A DNA stretch of 64,000 bases from Spirochaetia bacterium (GCA_026002045.1 BOAV01000001.1:10848-74847), one strand, 5' to 3'. Shown: positions 1 to 8,871, counted from the first letter of the stretch. Notes: generated by a model from the letters alone, not told the origin. Made by a program: numbers and translations.

Positions 1-1133
1 TCCAGGGGGATTTCCCTGAGAATGACGCTGGTCTTTGTTTTTTCGTTTCCCCGGACTATGATATTTTCGATATGAGCCCTGCTCCGTTCAACGATATTTA
101 TCTTATATGAGATAACCCCTTCATTACGGCTCTCTTCCCGGGCAATGGTATTAAAGATATAGCCGTTTTCATAATAGAGATCCGCCACCCGCTGAAGGTC
201 TGCCTCCACCTTGCGGGCATTCATGGTTTCCCCGGTTTTGGAATTCACCAGTTTCGCAAGCTGTTCGGTAGGGAAAATATGGTTTCCTTCGAACGTAACC
301 CCCCCAAAGTTGTATATCCTCCCCTCAAATATTTTAAAGGTGATGGACATATTGTTGTTACCCTTTGCGTCTGTGGTGATTTCCCTGACAACATCGGTAA
401 GCTCCGCATCAATATAGCCCCGATCGTGGTAATACTGGACAAGGGCTTCCCGATCAACGGCAAGCTTTGCTTCCTGGAAAGCTCCATCGTTAATAAGATT
501 TTTTGCCTTGAGAGAAAGCTGCCCCCGGAGGGTCCGGGCGGAAAAGGTGGAATTTCCCTCAAAAAGAAATTCTTTTATGGATATTTTTTGCCCTTCACTG
601 ATAAAAAAGGTAACCGTAATTGAGGCGTCATTTCCGGTCTGGGATTCGGAACGGACCGCAACATCGGGGTAGCCCTTTTCCAGGTATCTATTGATAATCG
701 CCTGCTCGTCCACCCGTAGTTTTACCTGATTCGCCACCTCGTTTACCTTGATGGTGACCACATCCAGGAGCTCGGACCGGCGGAGCTTGCTGTTTCCCAC
801 AAAGGTGATCCGTGAAACGATGGGCCGTTCGGTCACATTAAAGCGGATAATGACCTCGCGGCCGGAGTTATCCGCCGGGACCGCGCTGGGGCTTATGACA
901 TCAAAATATTCCAGCGCATAGAGCCGCCCCTGGATATCCAGGAAAACTTCGTCATTGAAGGCTTTGCCGATAAAAGGGGCCATGATCCCCTCCAGTTCTG
1001 TTGCGCTTACATGACGCAGACCGCTAAAAACAATATCTTTTATGGGCTTTCCCTCGTACCATTCACCGGCATCCTGGGCAAAACCTGAAAATACGACAAA
1101 AACCGACAGAAAGATCATTAAACCACGGCGCAT
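1..1133 (-). CDS. bamA: Outer-membrane assembly factor BamA, N-terminal POTRA part (truncated by window edge)
   Basis: Reading the minus strand from ATG at 1133 gives an open frame of about 377 codons that runs off the window. It starts with a hydrophobic signal peptide ending near FSGFAQD, followed by successive POTRA-type repeats (for example the stretches around IKDIVFSGLRHV, ISRITFVGNSKL, IKEFLFEGNSTF and FGGVTFEGNHIF). The C-terminal beta-barrel must lie before position 1. BamA inserts beta-barrel proteins into the outer membrane. The ribosome-binding site AAGGAG overlaps the stop codon of the upstream tamB, so the two are probably translationally coupled. The pairing with TamB supports the assignment. 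Confidence 0.92.
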   Translation of the reverse strand, partial: MRRGLMIFLSVFVVFSGFAQDAGEWYEGKPIKDIVFSGLRHVSATELEGIMAPFIGKAFNDEVFLDIQGRLYALEYFDVISPSAVPADNSGREVIIRFNVTERPIVSRITFVGNSKLRRSELLDVVTIKVNEVANQVKLRVDEQAIINRYLEKGYPDVAVRSESQTGNDASITVTFFISEGQKISIKEFLFEGNSTFSARTLRGQLSLKAKNLINDGAFQEAKLAVDREALVQYYHDRGYIDAELTDVVREITTDAKGNNNMSITFKIFEGRIYNFGGVTFEGNHIFPTEQLAKLVNSKTGETMNARKVEADLQRVADLYYENGYIFNTIAREESRNEGVISYKINIVERSRAHIENIIVRGNEKTKTSVILREIPL

Positions 1134-1142
1134 CTAAACTCC

Positions 1143-4100
1143 TTAAAATGACATAGTCCAGGTCCAGGTAAAAGAAACATCGCTTATAAACCAGCTTTCA
1201 GGGTGGACAGGACTCAAATTCCAGCGAAAGTTACCCAAAGGACTCTGTAAGTCTATACCAAAATCCGGTTCGAAGGTATAACCCCCCAACTCTACCTTGT
1301 TTGCGTCATACCGCGCGGACACCCCGCCCTGGATAAACATATCCGACCCAACATACTTACCTATAGAAAACGACGTATTATCAAAATAGTTACCGACCAC
1401 GTTATTCCTGTCAACCGGGTCCTGAAGCCCGGTAAGCTGGAACACCGCATTTTGTACTACCTGGGTCCGGAAGGATAGCATATCCAGGCGGAGAAAGTCC
1501 CGTACTACCCGCTGCCAGCGCCTGAATATCGGGAACTGGCCCAAAATATCCGCGCCGGCAACCAGCATAAAGGCGTTGTTTACGGACCCCCCTTCCCCGG
1601 CGCCGGTTATACTCTGGCCCAGGAGGGAATTTATTTCCATCTGGGACAGGGCCGGGGTAGATTCAAAACGGGCGGTAAAGGACCGGAGGGGGGCGTTATC
1701 CACCACCATGGCTATGGTTACCGGGCCTTCACTGCTCCGGTCCCGTGTTTCCGCCCGGACGGTGAGCCTGGGATCAAAGGATTGTTCATCTTCATTGAAG
1801 GATATCATGCCGTTTCTGATATAAAAACTCCGCTCAAAGTAAAAAAGTTCTCCGTTCCGCAGCTTTACATCCCCGATAAAGGAAAAGCGCTGCGTCAGGG
1901 TGTCCGAGGTGATCCGCACCTGTGCGCCGGTATCCGCATAAGCCTGGAGTATGGGAAATTTCCGGTCGGGCCAGAGAAATTGTATTTTTTTCCCCGCGGT
2001 AACCCCAATGTCAACCACTGTCGGAATCCGCCTGATGTTGGTATCCTGCTGCCTGGCCAGGGCGGCCCGCTCCGCAAAATCCAGGCTTATGTCCGTTTGC
2101 TCAGGTATTAAATCCCCGGTAACGCTTAAGGTACGATCCTCCATGGCAATATTCATGGTCCCCGAAACGATCCCCTCGGCCAGGACCCCTGAAAGATCAA
2201 ATTTAAAGGGGATTGGGGCATCCTGGGGCACTTCAATGTCAAGGCTGAAAATATTTGGAATCCACCGGTCAAAGCGGAACCATCCGGATACCATGCCCAT
2301 ACCATCCCCAACCGCCGCAGGCAGCGGGTCAAAGGTCATTTCATTCCCTTCGATAGTCACGGTTATGGGGACCGGCCTGATATCCTGATCAAGAAAGCGG
2401 GGCACCCGCAGGCGGATACTCTGTCCATGGGCTGTCCCAAAGAATTCCGGGTCCCCCAGGGGACCCCGGATCTGTACCGAAGCGGTGGCATATCCCCCAA
2501 CCATGGTGATGTTCCTATTGGAAGGGATAAAGGCCCAAAGAGCCGGAAAATCAATATAGATATCCTGGGCCTGGGCATCTATGGTGTCCCTGGTAATGGA
2601 ACCTATAACGGAACCCCGGATTGGGGATGGATTGGAGAAGCCCGCATAGAAGTCCCCGGCGTCGGAAAGGCGGAACCGAATCATGTCATTCGGCCCCCCG
2701 GTAAGGGAAAGAATATCCCTGTCCCGTGAAAAGACAAAAACAAAGGGATCATAGGATTCTTTTGTATCAAAGCGGATGTGCCCCAGGTTTAAGGTACCCT
2801 CCAAGGAATCCAGGACCTGGGGCAGGTTAAACCATGAATCAACAGGCTTAAATTCGGAATCCGCCCCAAAGGATATATCAATATTCCTTCCCGCGGCGGT
2901 TCCCCGGATCCGGCCCCGGGCCTCTGCCCGGGCATCCTTTCGGTTTACCCGCAGAGCGGGTATGTCCGCTTCAATATTGCCATAACTGAGATGCAGGCCC
3001 GTAAGGAAGAATTCTTCGTTGTCCAGATGTGCGGAGACCGAAGCCTCAACATCGGTATTCTGATTCCGGGCAGTCAGGGAGGTAAGATTTATATCCGCAT
3101 AATAGGAATCTATGCTGTTCCATGAAAAGCGGATATCCCCGTTGGCAATGGCCCCCCGGGCATTGTCCACGAACCGGGCAAGCTGCATACCGGTTCCGAA
3201 GAGGCTCAGATTCAGATGGCGCGTTTCCCAGGAAGCTTCTGCGGTGTACAATTCGGTACCCATATCATTGGAAATATTGAGCTGTCCCCGGATATCCGTA
3301 TAATCCCGGTTCCAGAAAAGATTTGCCCTGCCTGTCAGGGCGCCCCTGCCATCGTCAAAGAAAAACTCATCAAGACCCGCCCCATTCTGATCCGCGTTTC
3401 CGGAAATCCGCAGCAAAGAAGCGGGGGAGCCCGGAGTGGCCAGGCCGGTAAGTTCAATCCGGTTAATATCAAAGGACCAGAATGTAGGGGAATTATAACG
3501 CAGGGATGTGGAGAGCCGAAGCCGGGCAACCTGTCCCCTAAAGGGAATGGGAATATCGTTGGCCACTATATATCCGGAATAGCCTCCGGTACCGGCGGCG
3601 CTGATAGCGGCCTGTAGTCCGTAGGAACCCTGGATACTTAATTCCCGCCGGTCCAGAAACACCCCCGCAAACTGATAGGACATATCCCTGAAGTTTGCGG
3701 AAAGGGAAAAGGTCAGATCCATGGGATTGGAAAAATCAGCGCGCCCCGTGAACCGGAAAGCGTTGTCCGCCCATATAAGCTGACCATCGCTCAGTTCAAA
3801 ACGGCGATCCGTACCGGAAACAGAAAAGAGGCCGATGATATCCCGGCCTCCCTCATAAGCAATAAGCAGCCGGGGGACATTATAGGACACATGTTTAAAA
3901 TCGGTACTGATGAATATTTCGGTGGTGATCGAAATATCATTGGAGATATCCTCCGCCCGGGGGGGGAGTTCCGGTTCCATGGCAAAGGGCTTGAGCATGC
4001 TGCTTAAGTCTGCGGCGGAAAAGGAATCCAGCAAAAAACGCGCCTCAATTTGCGAGTTTTTATCATCAAAGGCCCCATCCAGGGACAGGCTTGACAGGCT

Positions 4101-5591
4101 TACCTGTTCATAGGATTCCATATCCCGGAACCGCAGGGCGGAAGCGGCAAAGGTGTACCCTTCGGTCTCCCGGCGCAGCGACAGGTCCAGTGCGGAAAGA
4201 TCCACATCCCCCACCCTTATGGTTTCCCCAAAGATGCTGATCTCCCGCCCCTCCGTGGTGACGCTTAGATCGGCGTTCAGAACCTCTTCCCCCTGCTTTG
4301 CAAGACTGAAGTCCGAAACCGACAGGGTCCCGTTTGGGGCGAAGGGTTTAAGGCCGATCCCCCCCTGAAAATTAATATCCCCCCGCTTAATTTTGAGGGA
4401 AAGCCGGTCAAAGCGGACATATTCTTCGTCCCCCCCGGCCTTGATTGCAAAGGAAAAACCCGCCATGGGAAGATTTTTAGGGATCGCCCCCGAGAGATCG
4501 GCGGTGTAGCCAATCTTTCCCGATGAGTCCATTTCAAAAGAAGCCTCCCCGGCGCCCCGTATGGCCAGCCAGGAATTGATGGATTTCCAGTCCCCGGAAA
4601 AGCTCACCAGATCCCCGGGAGTAAAATCTTCGCACCTAAAAAAAGCCCTCATGTGCCGGGAACTGAGATCGTAATCCATGGAAAGGTCCAGAGGGGAACG
4701 ATCATTTGTTTTCCGGACCTCCACACGGTTATCCCGGAGGCTTATCCCCAGTCCAAATGAACTTGTTCTAAAGTAATCCCCCGCAATAAACGGAAAGGTG
4801 ACAAGCACATTCCCGTCCTTAAAATCGTCACCGATGGAGCCGCTCAATCGGCCCGGCATTACCAGATTCCGGAGAAAGCCCCCCGACTCAGGCAGGGAGG
4901 CGGCGGCACTCCATTTGCCCTGTACCGCAATCCGCCCATTTTTGACCGATGCGTCAAAATTCACCCTGTCGAGGCTGAAAACCCCGCCCTTTGTTATGAT
5001 GAACTTGCCATTCCTGATCCGGAAAAGCACATCCTGGGGGATCCATTCGGCGATACTGCGGGCAGATGCCCTGTTCTTTGGCTCCCGGGATAAAAACAGA
5101 TCCAGCAGATCCCGGTCCCGTTCAAAATCAAAATTGACAAGGGGCCGGTCGATCCGTATAGCACGAATGGCTTCCGGTTTTTTTTGGATCAGCTCCCTCA
5201 AGGACCAGGAAATGCGTAAACGGGAAAGGGAGAGTACCGTCTCATCATCAGCGCCGCCATCCATACTACCGGCGCCGCCATCCATACCACCCGCGCCGCC
5301 ATCCATACCACCCGCGCCGTAAACCCGGATATTGCGGATATCCAGGCCCCCCAGCAGAGAGGGCCCCATGGATGCGTATTCTATCCTGCGGCCGGTATAA
5401 TCCTCGGCCATCCGGATAAGCCCATCCCGAAACTCCCCCATCCGGAACTGCATGGCTGCCCAAAGGGGCCGCAGGCCCAGGAAAGTAGCCGTAACAAGGA
5501 TTGCAAAAATGAGAATATGAAATGTTATATGAAACCGGCGGGGGCCTTTTTTACCTTCGCCAATCCCGGATTCAACAAAATCTGACACCAA
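1143..5591 (-). CDS. tamB: TamB-like translocation and assembly protein (DUF490)
   Basis: A 1482-residue protein with one N-terminal membrane anchor (about residues 20-42), then a very long beta-rich periplasmic region with few charged helices, and a C-terminal DUF490/TamB domain (about 1130-1482, including motifs such as GDVKLRNGELFYF and NSLLGQSITG). TamB-type proteins bridge the inner and outer membranes and are linked to outer-membrane protein insertion and lipid transport. The length fits the family (about 1200-1500). It lies directly upstream of bamA on the same strand, an arrangement also known from other spirochaetes. An Ala/Gly/Met/Asp-rich tandem repeat (about residues 93-115) interrupts the N-terminal part. 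Confidence 0.9.
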   Translation of the reverse strand: MVSDFVESGIGEGKKGPRRFHITFHILIFAILVTATFLGLRPLWAAMQFRMGEFRDGLIRMAEDYTGRRIEYASMGPSLLGGLDIRNIRVYGAGGMDGGAGGMDGGAGSMDGGADDETVLSLSRLRISWSLRELIQKKPEAIRAIRIDRPLVNFDFERDRDLLDLFLSREPKNRASARSIAEWIPQDVLFRIRNGKFIITKGGVFSLDRVNFDASVKNGRIAVQGKWSAAASLPESGGFLRNLVMPGRLSGSIGDDFKDGNVLVTFPFIAGDYFRTSSFGLGISLRDNRVEVRKTNDRSPLDLSMDYDLSSRHMRAFFRCEDFTPGDLVSFSGDWKSINSWLAIRGAGEASFEMDSSGKIGYTADLSGAIPKNLPMAGFSFAIKAGGDEEYVRFDRLSLKIKRGDINFQGGIGLKPFAPNGTLSVSDFSLAKQGEEVLNADLSVTTEGREISIFGETIRVGDVDLSALDLSLRRETEGYTFAASALRFRDMESYEQVSLSSLSLDGAFDDKNSQIEARFLLDSFSAADLSSMLKPFAMEPELPPRAEDISNDISITTEIFISTDFKHVSYNVPRLLIAYEGGRDIIGLFSVSGTDRRFELSDGQLIWADNAFRFTGRADFSNPMDLTFSLSANFRDMSYQFAGVFLDRRELSIQGSYGLQAAISAAGTGGYSGYIVANDIPIPFRGQVARLRLSTSLRYNSPTFWSFDINRIELTGLATPGSPASLLRISGNADQNGAGLDEFFFDDGRGALTGRANLFWNRDYTDIRGQLNISNDMGTELYTAEASWETRHLNLSLFGTGMQLARFVDNARGAIANGDIRFSWNSIDSYYADINLTSLTARNQNTDVEASVSAHLDNEEFFLTGLHLSYGNIEADIPALRVNRKDARAEARGRIRGTAAGRNIDISFGADSEFKPVDSWFNLPQVLDSLEGTLNLGHIRFDTKESYDPFVFVFSRDRDILSLTGGPNDMIRFRLSDAGDFYAGFSNPSPIRGSVIGSITRDTIDAQAQDIYIDFPALWAFIPSNRNITMVGGYATASVQIRGPLGDPEFFGTAHGQSIRLRVPRFLDQDIRPVPITVTIEGNEMTFDPLPAAVGDGMGMVSGWFRFDRWIPNIFSLDIEVPQDAPIPFKFDLSGVLAEGIVSGTMNIAMEDRTLSVTGDLIPEQTDISLDFAERAALARQQDTNIRRIPTVVDIGVTAGKKIQFLWPDRKFPILQAYADTGAQVRITSDTLTQRFSFIGDVKLRNGELFYFERSFYIRNGMISFNEDEQSFDPRLTVRAETRDRSSEGPVTIAMVVDNAPLRSFTARFESTPALSQMEINSLLGQSITGAGEGGSVNNAFMLVAGADILGQFPIFRRWQRVVRDFLRLDMLSFRTQVVQNAVFQLTGLQDPVDRNNVVGNYFDNTSFSIGKYVGSDMFIQGGVSARYDANKVELGGYTFEPDFGIDLQSPLGNFRWNLSPVHPESWFISDVSFTWTWTMSF
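5251..5319 (-). repeat. 21-bp tandem repeat inside tamB
   Basis: Three consecutive 21-bp units (5251-5271, 5272-5292, 5293-5313) plus a partial fourth, differing at only a few bases. The period is a multiple of three, so they add seven-residue units of the type AGGMDGG without breaking the frame. Copy-number change here would lengthen or shorten the periplasmic neck of TamB. Confidence 0.85.
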
Positions 5592-5622
5592 TCATCCTTA
5601 ATCTAACAAACATACCATTCCA

Positions 5623-5652
5623 TTATAAGTATCGGAATATTGGGGGTATAAT
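5623..5652 (+). promoter_or_regulatory. Candidate sigma-70 promoter for tmk
   Basis: A perfect TATAAT (5647-5652) lies 34 bases before the tmk start, with a poor -35 (TTATAA, 5623-5628, 18-bp spacing). This is the only promoter-like sequence seen in the 94-bp divergent gap between tamB and tmk. Confidence 0.35.
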
Positions 5653-5685
5653 TGTATCTTACCCCTTAATATGGTATGAAAAAGC

Positions 5686-6342
5686 ATGAACATCATACGC
5701 AATTTTGTTGTTTTTGAAGGCGGGGACGGGAGCGGAACCACGACTCAGCTCGAACTGCTCCGCCGGCGTTTTGATCCGCCGCCCGGCAGCCCTTCCCTGC
5801 CTGGGCAAAAGCCCTTGCTTTACCCCACCTTTGAGCCCACCGATGGTCCCGTGGGCAGGCTTATCCGTTCCGGTCTCAGGGGAGAAACAAAGCTGCGCTT
5901 CGATACCCTGGCCCGGCTCTTTGCGGCAGACCGGAACGAGCACCTCCATGCGGCCGGAGGCGTCCTGGAACGGGCAGGCCGGGGTGAACTGGTAGTTTCC
6001 GACCGCTATGTTCCCTCCTCCCTGGTGTACCAGGGTATTGAATGCGGGGATGAACTCCCCCTGCTCCTCAACAACGCCTTCCCCATTCCGGAACTCATCC
6101 TTTTTTTCGACCTTGACCCCGAAATTGCCCGGCAGCGGATCAAAAACCGGCCGGAGCTTGAAATCTACGAATACCTGGATTTCCAGATAAAAGTACGGGA
6201 CCGCTACCGGTCTTTACTCCCCCTCTTCCGGTCCCAGGGCTCCCGTGTGGAAACCATCGACGCTTCAAAAGCGCCGGAAGAAGTGGCGGAAGAAGTGTGG
6301 AGGGCGATTCAAAAAATGCCGATAATTCATACTAATGGGTAG
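5686..6342 (+). CDS. tmk: Thymidylate kinase
   Basis: A 218-residue protein that phosphorylates dTMP to dTDP for DNA synthesis. The frame starts with the P-loop region FEGGDGSGTTTQ (residues 10-21), the DRY motif (SDRYVPSSLVYQG) that binds dTMP and the C-terminal LID region rich in arginines (IARQRIKNRP). Length is normal for bacterial Tmk. The odd feature is that the usual Walker-A lysine (GxGKTTQ) is threonine at residue 18. The gene overlaps the next one by 8 bp, which suggests a short operon. Confidence 0.9.
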   Translation: MNIIRNFVVFEGGDGSGTTTQLELLRRRFDPPPGSPSLPGQKPLLYPTFEPTDGPVGRLIRSGLRGETKLRFDTLARLFAADRNEHLHAAGGVLERAGRGELVVSDRYVPSSLVYQGIECGDELPLLLNNAFPIPELILFFDLDPEIARQRIKNRPELEIYEYLDFQIKVRDRYRSLLPLFRSQGSRVETIDASKAPEEVAEEVWRAIQKMPIIHTNG

Positions 6343-6949
6343 GCTCAGGACCATCGGCATTATTTTACTCATAACCCTTTTCCCCGTAACGCAGCTTTCC
6401 GCTTATTTTGTGGAGTACAAGGAGCAGTACTATAAGCTCTACCATCTGCACTATATCCAGTACCCCGATGACACTATGGAAAATATCTACTGGCTGGAAA
6501 AGGCTGCAAAAGCGGATTTTGCCAACCCCCTCTATGCCCTCGCCCTTATCGAAAACGAGAAAGAGTGGGAAAAGTACCGCTATCTCTTTATGATGCACGT
6601 AAACCTCAAGCTTATCGAACAGTACCTCTACCTGGGAAACAAGTGGAACAAGCGGAACGCTTATTTCTACAACGCCCCCTGGAAGGAACAGAACCTGAAA
6701 AGCCTTGAGACTGCGGAAACCTGTTACCGTACCGCCCTGTACTACTGGCAGGAGGCCGGCGAATGGGCCGCCAAAGCCCAGGAAAACCGCTTTCGGTTTA
6801 TCAACCTGGAAAAAGTCCAGTTCTGGGAGGACGAAGCGGGCCGCATGGAAACAGGCGCCCTTAACTACGAAAAGACCATTACCCGGGAACTGGCCCTTTT
6901 GCAGCAGGTCCGGGAAAAATTTGAAGCAATGGATGAGAATACCTATTAG
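6335..6949 (+). CDS. Small exported protein of unknown function
   Basis: A 204-residue protein that I do not recognise by function. It has a clear signal peptide (hydrophobic residues 7-20, likely cleavage after LSA at 23), then a helical, strongly Tyr/Trp-rich mature part with alternating acidic and basic residues, perhaps tetratricopeptide-like in character. It overlaps the end of tmk by 8 bp and so is probably co-translated with it. It is likely periplasmic. No catalytic motif or cysteine pair is visible. Confidence 0.7.
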   Translation: MGRLRTIGIILLITLFPVTQLSAYFVEYKEQYYKLYHLHYIQYPDDTMENIYWLEKAAKADFANPLYALALIENEKEWEKYRYLFMMHVNLKLIEQYLYLGNKWNKRNAYFYNAPWKEQNLKSLETAETCYRTALYYWQEAGEWAAKAQENRFRFINLEKVQFWEDEAGRMETGALNYEKTITRELALLQQVREKFEAMDENTY

Positions 6950-7025
6950 GCACAGCTAAATTTCCCTTTTTTGTTGCATTTGTCATTTTCATTAAAGCGC
7001 CACATACCCCAATGCCCTATATATC

Positions 7026-7051
7026 ATATCAAATTTGATCGAATTTGATAT
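7026..7051. promoter_or_regulatory. Perfect inverted repeat, candidate toxin-antitoxin operator
   Basis: ATATCAAATT (7026-7035) and its exact complement AATTTGATAT (7042-7051) flank a 6-bp spacer. The repeat ends 16 bp before the first possible toxin start. TTGACA follows at 7051-7056. Autoregulation through such palindromes is usual for XRE-type antitoxins, which makes this the likely binding site of the downstream antitoxin. Confidence 0.6.
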
Positions 7052-7067
7052 TGACAAGTAACAGAAA

Positions 7068-7352
7068 ATGGGGTACATTATGGGAGTAACGTATGTAGTA
7101 AAGACATCAAAAAAGCTGGGCAAAATTATCCGGGATATGCCGCCCAATGCGGTGAAAACCCTGGTCCGGCTGATTGATGATCTCGGGGAGTCAGGTCCCA
7201 TCCGGCCTGAGTATCCAAATTACAGTAAGCTCGGTGCGGTAACCTATCATTGCCATTTGGCGTATAGCTGGGTTGCCTGTTGGCGATGCAAAAAGGGCGA
7301 ATATATCGTGGAGGTAGAGTATGTTGGTAGCCGTGAAAAGGCCCCCTACTGA
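7068..7352 (+). CDS. RelE/HigB-family toxin
   Basis: An 80-94 residue protein of the RelE superfamily. Family hallmarks are the PNYSKLG segment, the YHCHL strand, the VACWR strand and the C-terminal YVGSREKAPY motif. Such toxins are ribosome-dependent mRNA endonucleases. Two in-frame ATG codons are possible (7068 and 7080). The GGGG run before 7080 makes the second a plausible start. The XRE antitoxin gene follows at once, giving the toxin-first order typical of HigBA-type modules. Confidence 0.8.
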   Translation: MGYIMGVTYVVKTSKKLGKIIRDMPPNAVKTLVRLIDDLGESGPIRPEYPNYSKLGAVTYHCHLAYSWVACWRCKKGEYIVEVEYVGSREKAPY

Positions 7353-7359
7353 ATTTGTT

Positions 7360-7683
7360 ATGCAGGGGAATGTGCCGGAGAAATATATCAATCTGTTAAA
7401 AAAAGATTATGGCTCCGGTGTAACCGTAAAAAACGACGATGATGAATATGAAATCGCAACCGAGGCGGCCTGGTACAAAGAATTAAAGGCAAAAGAAACC
7501 CCCGGCGGCAACCTTCGTTTTTACCGGCGCCTGCACAAAATGACCCAGCCGCAGTTGGGAGCTTTATTGGAGGTCTCCAAACAAAAGATCTCCAATATGG
7601 AAAACGGCATCATCCCCATAAGCCGGCAGACCGCCCTGAAACTTGAGAAGATATTCAAGGTCCGGGCGGGCAGGTTTATTTGA
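7360..7683 (+). CDS. XRE-family antitoxin
   Basis: A protein of about 107 residues when started at ATG 7360, 7 bp after the toxin stop; an upstream in-frame ATG at 7321 would overlap the toxin. The C-terminal half is a helix-turn-helix (RLHKMTQPQLGALLEVSKQKISNMENG) of the Cro/cI type, followed by KLEKIFKVRAGRFI. It should neutralise the toxin upstream and repress the operon, probably through the palindrome at 7026-7051. Confidence 0.8.
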   Translation: MQGNVPEKYINLLKKDYGSGVTVKNDDDEYEIATEAAWYKELKAKETPGGNLRFYRRLHKMTQPQLGALLEVSKQKISNMENGIIPISRQTALKLEKIFKVRAGRFI

Positions 7684-7723
7684 CAGCCCTGATAATATCG
7701 AAACTGTTCCTGGATTTAAGCGC

Positions 7724-7756
7724 CCCAAGGCTCCCCCGCAGGAGCGGGTTCTTGGG
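7724..7756 (+). other. Stem-loop between the antitoxin and the GAPDH-like gene
   Basis: CCCAAG (7724-7729) pairs with CTTGGG (7751-7756), and CCCGC (7735-7739) pairs with GCGGG (7744-7748) around an AGGA loop. No T-run follows directly, so it is an imperfect terminator at best. An AT-rich stretch (about 7790-7860) follows and probably holds the promoter of the next gene. Confidence 0.45.
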
Positions 7757-7877
7757 TATGTACCCCTCGCAACGAATCATAACTTTTCCTGAAAAAATTT
7801 AAAAATTTGTAAAAAAACTATTAAATTTCAATTATTTTTTTGATATATTAAGTAAAAATTAAGGATGAGGTGGTACC

Positions 7878-8840
7878 ATGGCTGTTAATATAGCGATTAA
7901 CGGGTTTGGACGGATTGGGCGGCTGGTTTTTTCCCGGCTCCTGGGCGATAGGGCATTCGAAATTGTTGCAATCAATGACAGCGCAAGTGGAATGGATTGC
8001 GGCGCCAAACCCGAATTGCTGGCCTGGCTTTTGAAATATGAGACCCCCCGGGAGGGGCGCCCTATTGGGGATACGGTACAGTCCGGCCCGGACTTTATCA
8101 GTCTAAAGGGCAAAAACATCAAAACCCATTCTGAAACTGATCCTTCAAAGCTTCCCTGGAAAAAACTCAAGGTGGATCTGGTCCTGGACTGCACTGGTCT
8201 TTTTGCCTCAAAGGAACAGGCCGCAGCCCATCTTGCCGCAGGGGCCAAAAAGGTCTTTCTTATCCCGCCATCCGCCGCTTATCCCCTCATCGTTTATGGA
8301 ATAAACGAAAAAAACATTACCCCCACAGACCGGATAATCTCCGCTCCCTCCCCCGCCCTCAGCAGCCTTGCTCCCCTGGTCAGGGCACTGAATGATTTTG
8401 TCCCCATCCGGTCGGGCATCCTGACCGCTGAATCAGGCAGCGCGGCCATTGCCGCAGATATAAGCAGCTTGCTCCCCGAATTACAGGACAAACTGATCGG
8501 TTCTCCGGCAGTCACAGGCGGCGGTTCGACCGCCCTGCTTACGGCGGTGGTTAAAGGCAAAAATATTACCGCAGCGGCTATCAACAAGGCCCTGAATACA
8601 AAGATTGAAGGCGCCCGGACCCTGGTCCTGAGCGCCGGTGAAGATCTGTATCAGGTCCAAATCCTTACCCGGTACGGCAGTGAGGATGCCTATGCCGCCG
8701 TTCTGGTAAAAACCCTTAAATACCTGGTAGAACCCAAGTCCGACGGTCCGGCAAAACCGGAGACAAAAAAGCCCTCCGGGGGCGCAAAATCTGCCAATCC
8801 GGTCTTGCCAAGGAAGCCGCTGATAAACTTCCCCAAATAA
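7878..8840 (+). CDS. Glyceraldehyde-3-phosphate dehydrogenase-like protein lacking the catalytic residues
   Basis: A 320-residue protein with an intact NAD-binding start (INGFGRIGRLVFSRLL) and the GAPDH fold order through GAKKVFLIPPSA and GINEKNI. The active-site motif SNASCTTN is replaced by SAPSPALS, with proline 159 at the place of the catalytic cysteine. The catalytic histidine region (TTVHxYT) reads LTAESGSA, and the SSTGAAKA phosphate-binding segment and the WYDNE strand are not recognisable. The last 40 residues are a Lys/Pro-rich tail. It is therefore unlikely to be a glycolytic enzyme. A good ribosome site (AGGATGAGGTGG) and a sound open frame argue against a decayed pseudogene. It sits directly upstream of the flagellin genes. 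Confidence 0.75.
   Translation: MAVNIAINGFGRIGRLVFSRLLGDRAFEIVAINDSASGMDCGAKPELLAWLLKYETPREGRPIGDTVQSGPDFISLKGKNIKTHSETDPSKLPWKKLKVDLVLDCTGLFASKEQAAAHLAAGAKKVFLIPPSAAYPLIVYGINEKNITPTDRIISAPSPALSSLAPLVRALNDFVPIRSGILTAESGSAAIAADISSLLPELQDKLIGSPAVTGGGSTALLTAVVKGKNITAAAINKALNTKIEGARTLVLSAGEDLYQVQILTRYGSEDAYAAVLVKTLKYLVEPKSDGPAKPETKKPSGGAKSANPVLPRKPLINFPK
7980..8004 (+). repeat. Dispersed 25-bp hairpin repeat, copy inside the GAPDH-like gene
   Basis: A segment beginning AGCGC and ending TTGCGGCG. It matches 23 of 25 bases of a copy in priA (61047-61071) and is related to copies in lon and at 13662. CGCAA and TTGCG can pair around a 10-base loop rich in G. Here it is translated as SASGMDCGA, in a different reading frame from the priA copy, so the likeness is at DNA level. 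It falls where usual GAPDH sequences have a short loop after AIND. Confidence 0.6.
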
Positions 8841-8843
8841 TGC

Positions 8844-8871
8844 TCAAGTTTTCCATTTCTTGTGCCGAAAA
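8844..8871 (+). promoter_or_regulatory. Candidate sigma-28 (FliA) promoter for the first flaB
   Basis: GCCGAAAA (8864-8871) matches the flagellar -10 GCCGATAA at 7 of 8 positions. TCAA (8844-8847), 16 bp upstream, is near the TAAA -35. This would give a leader of roughly 100 nt before flaB. Confidence 0.5.

Noticed and set aside
7724..7756. Rho-independent terminator after the antitoxin gene.
   Set aside because: The stem is good but no T-run follows, so it is listed only as a stem-loop.
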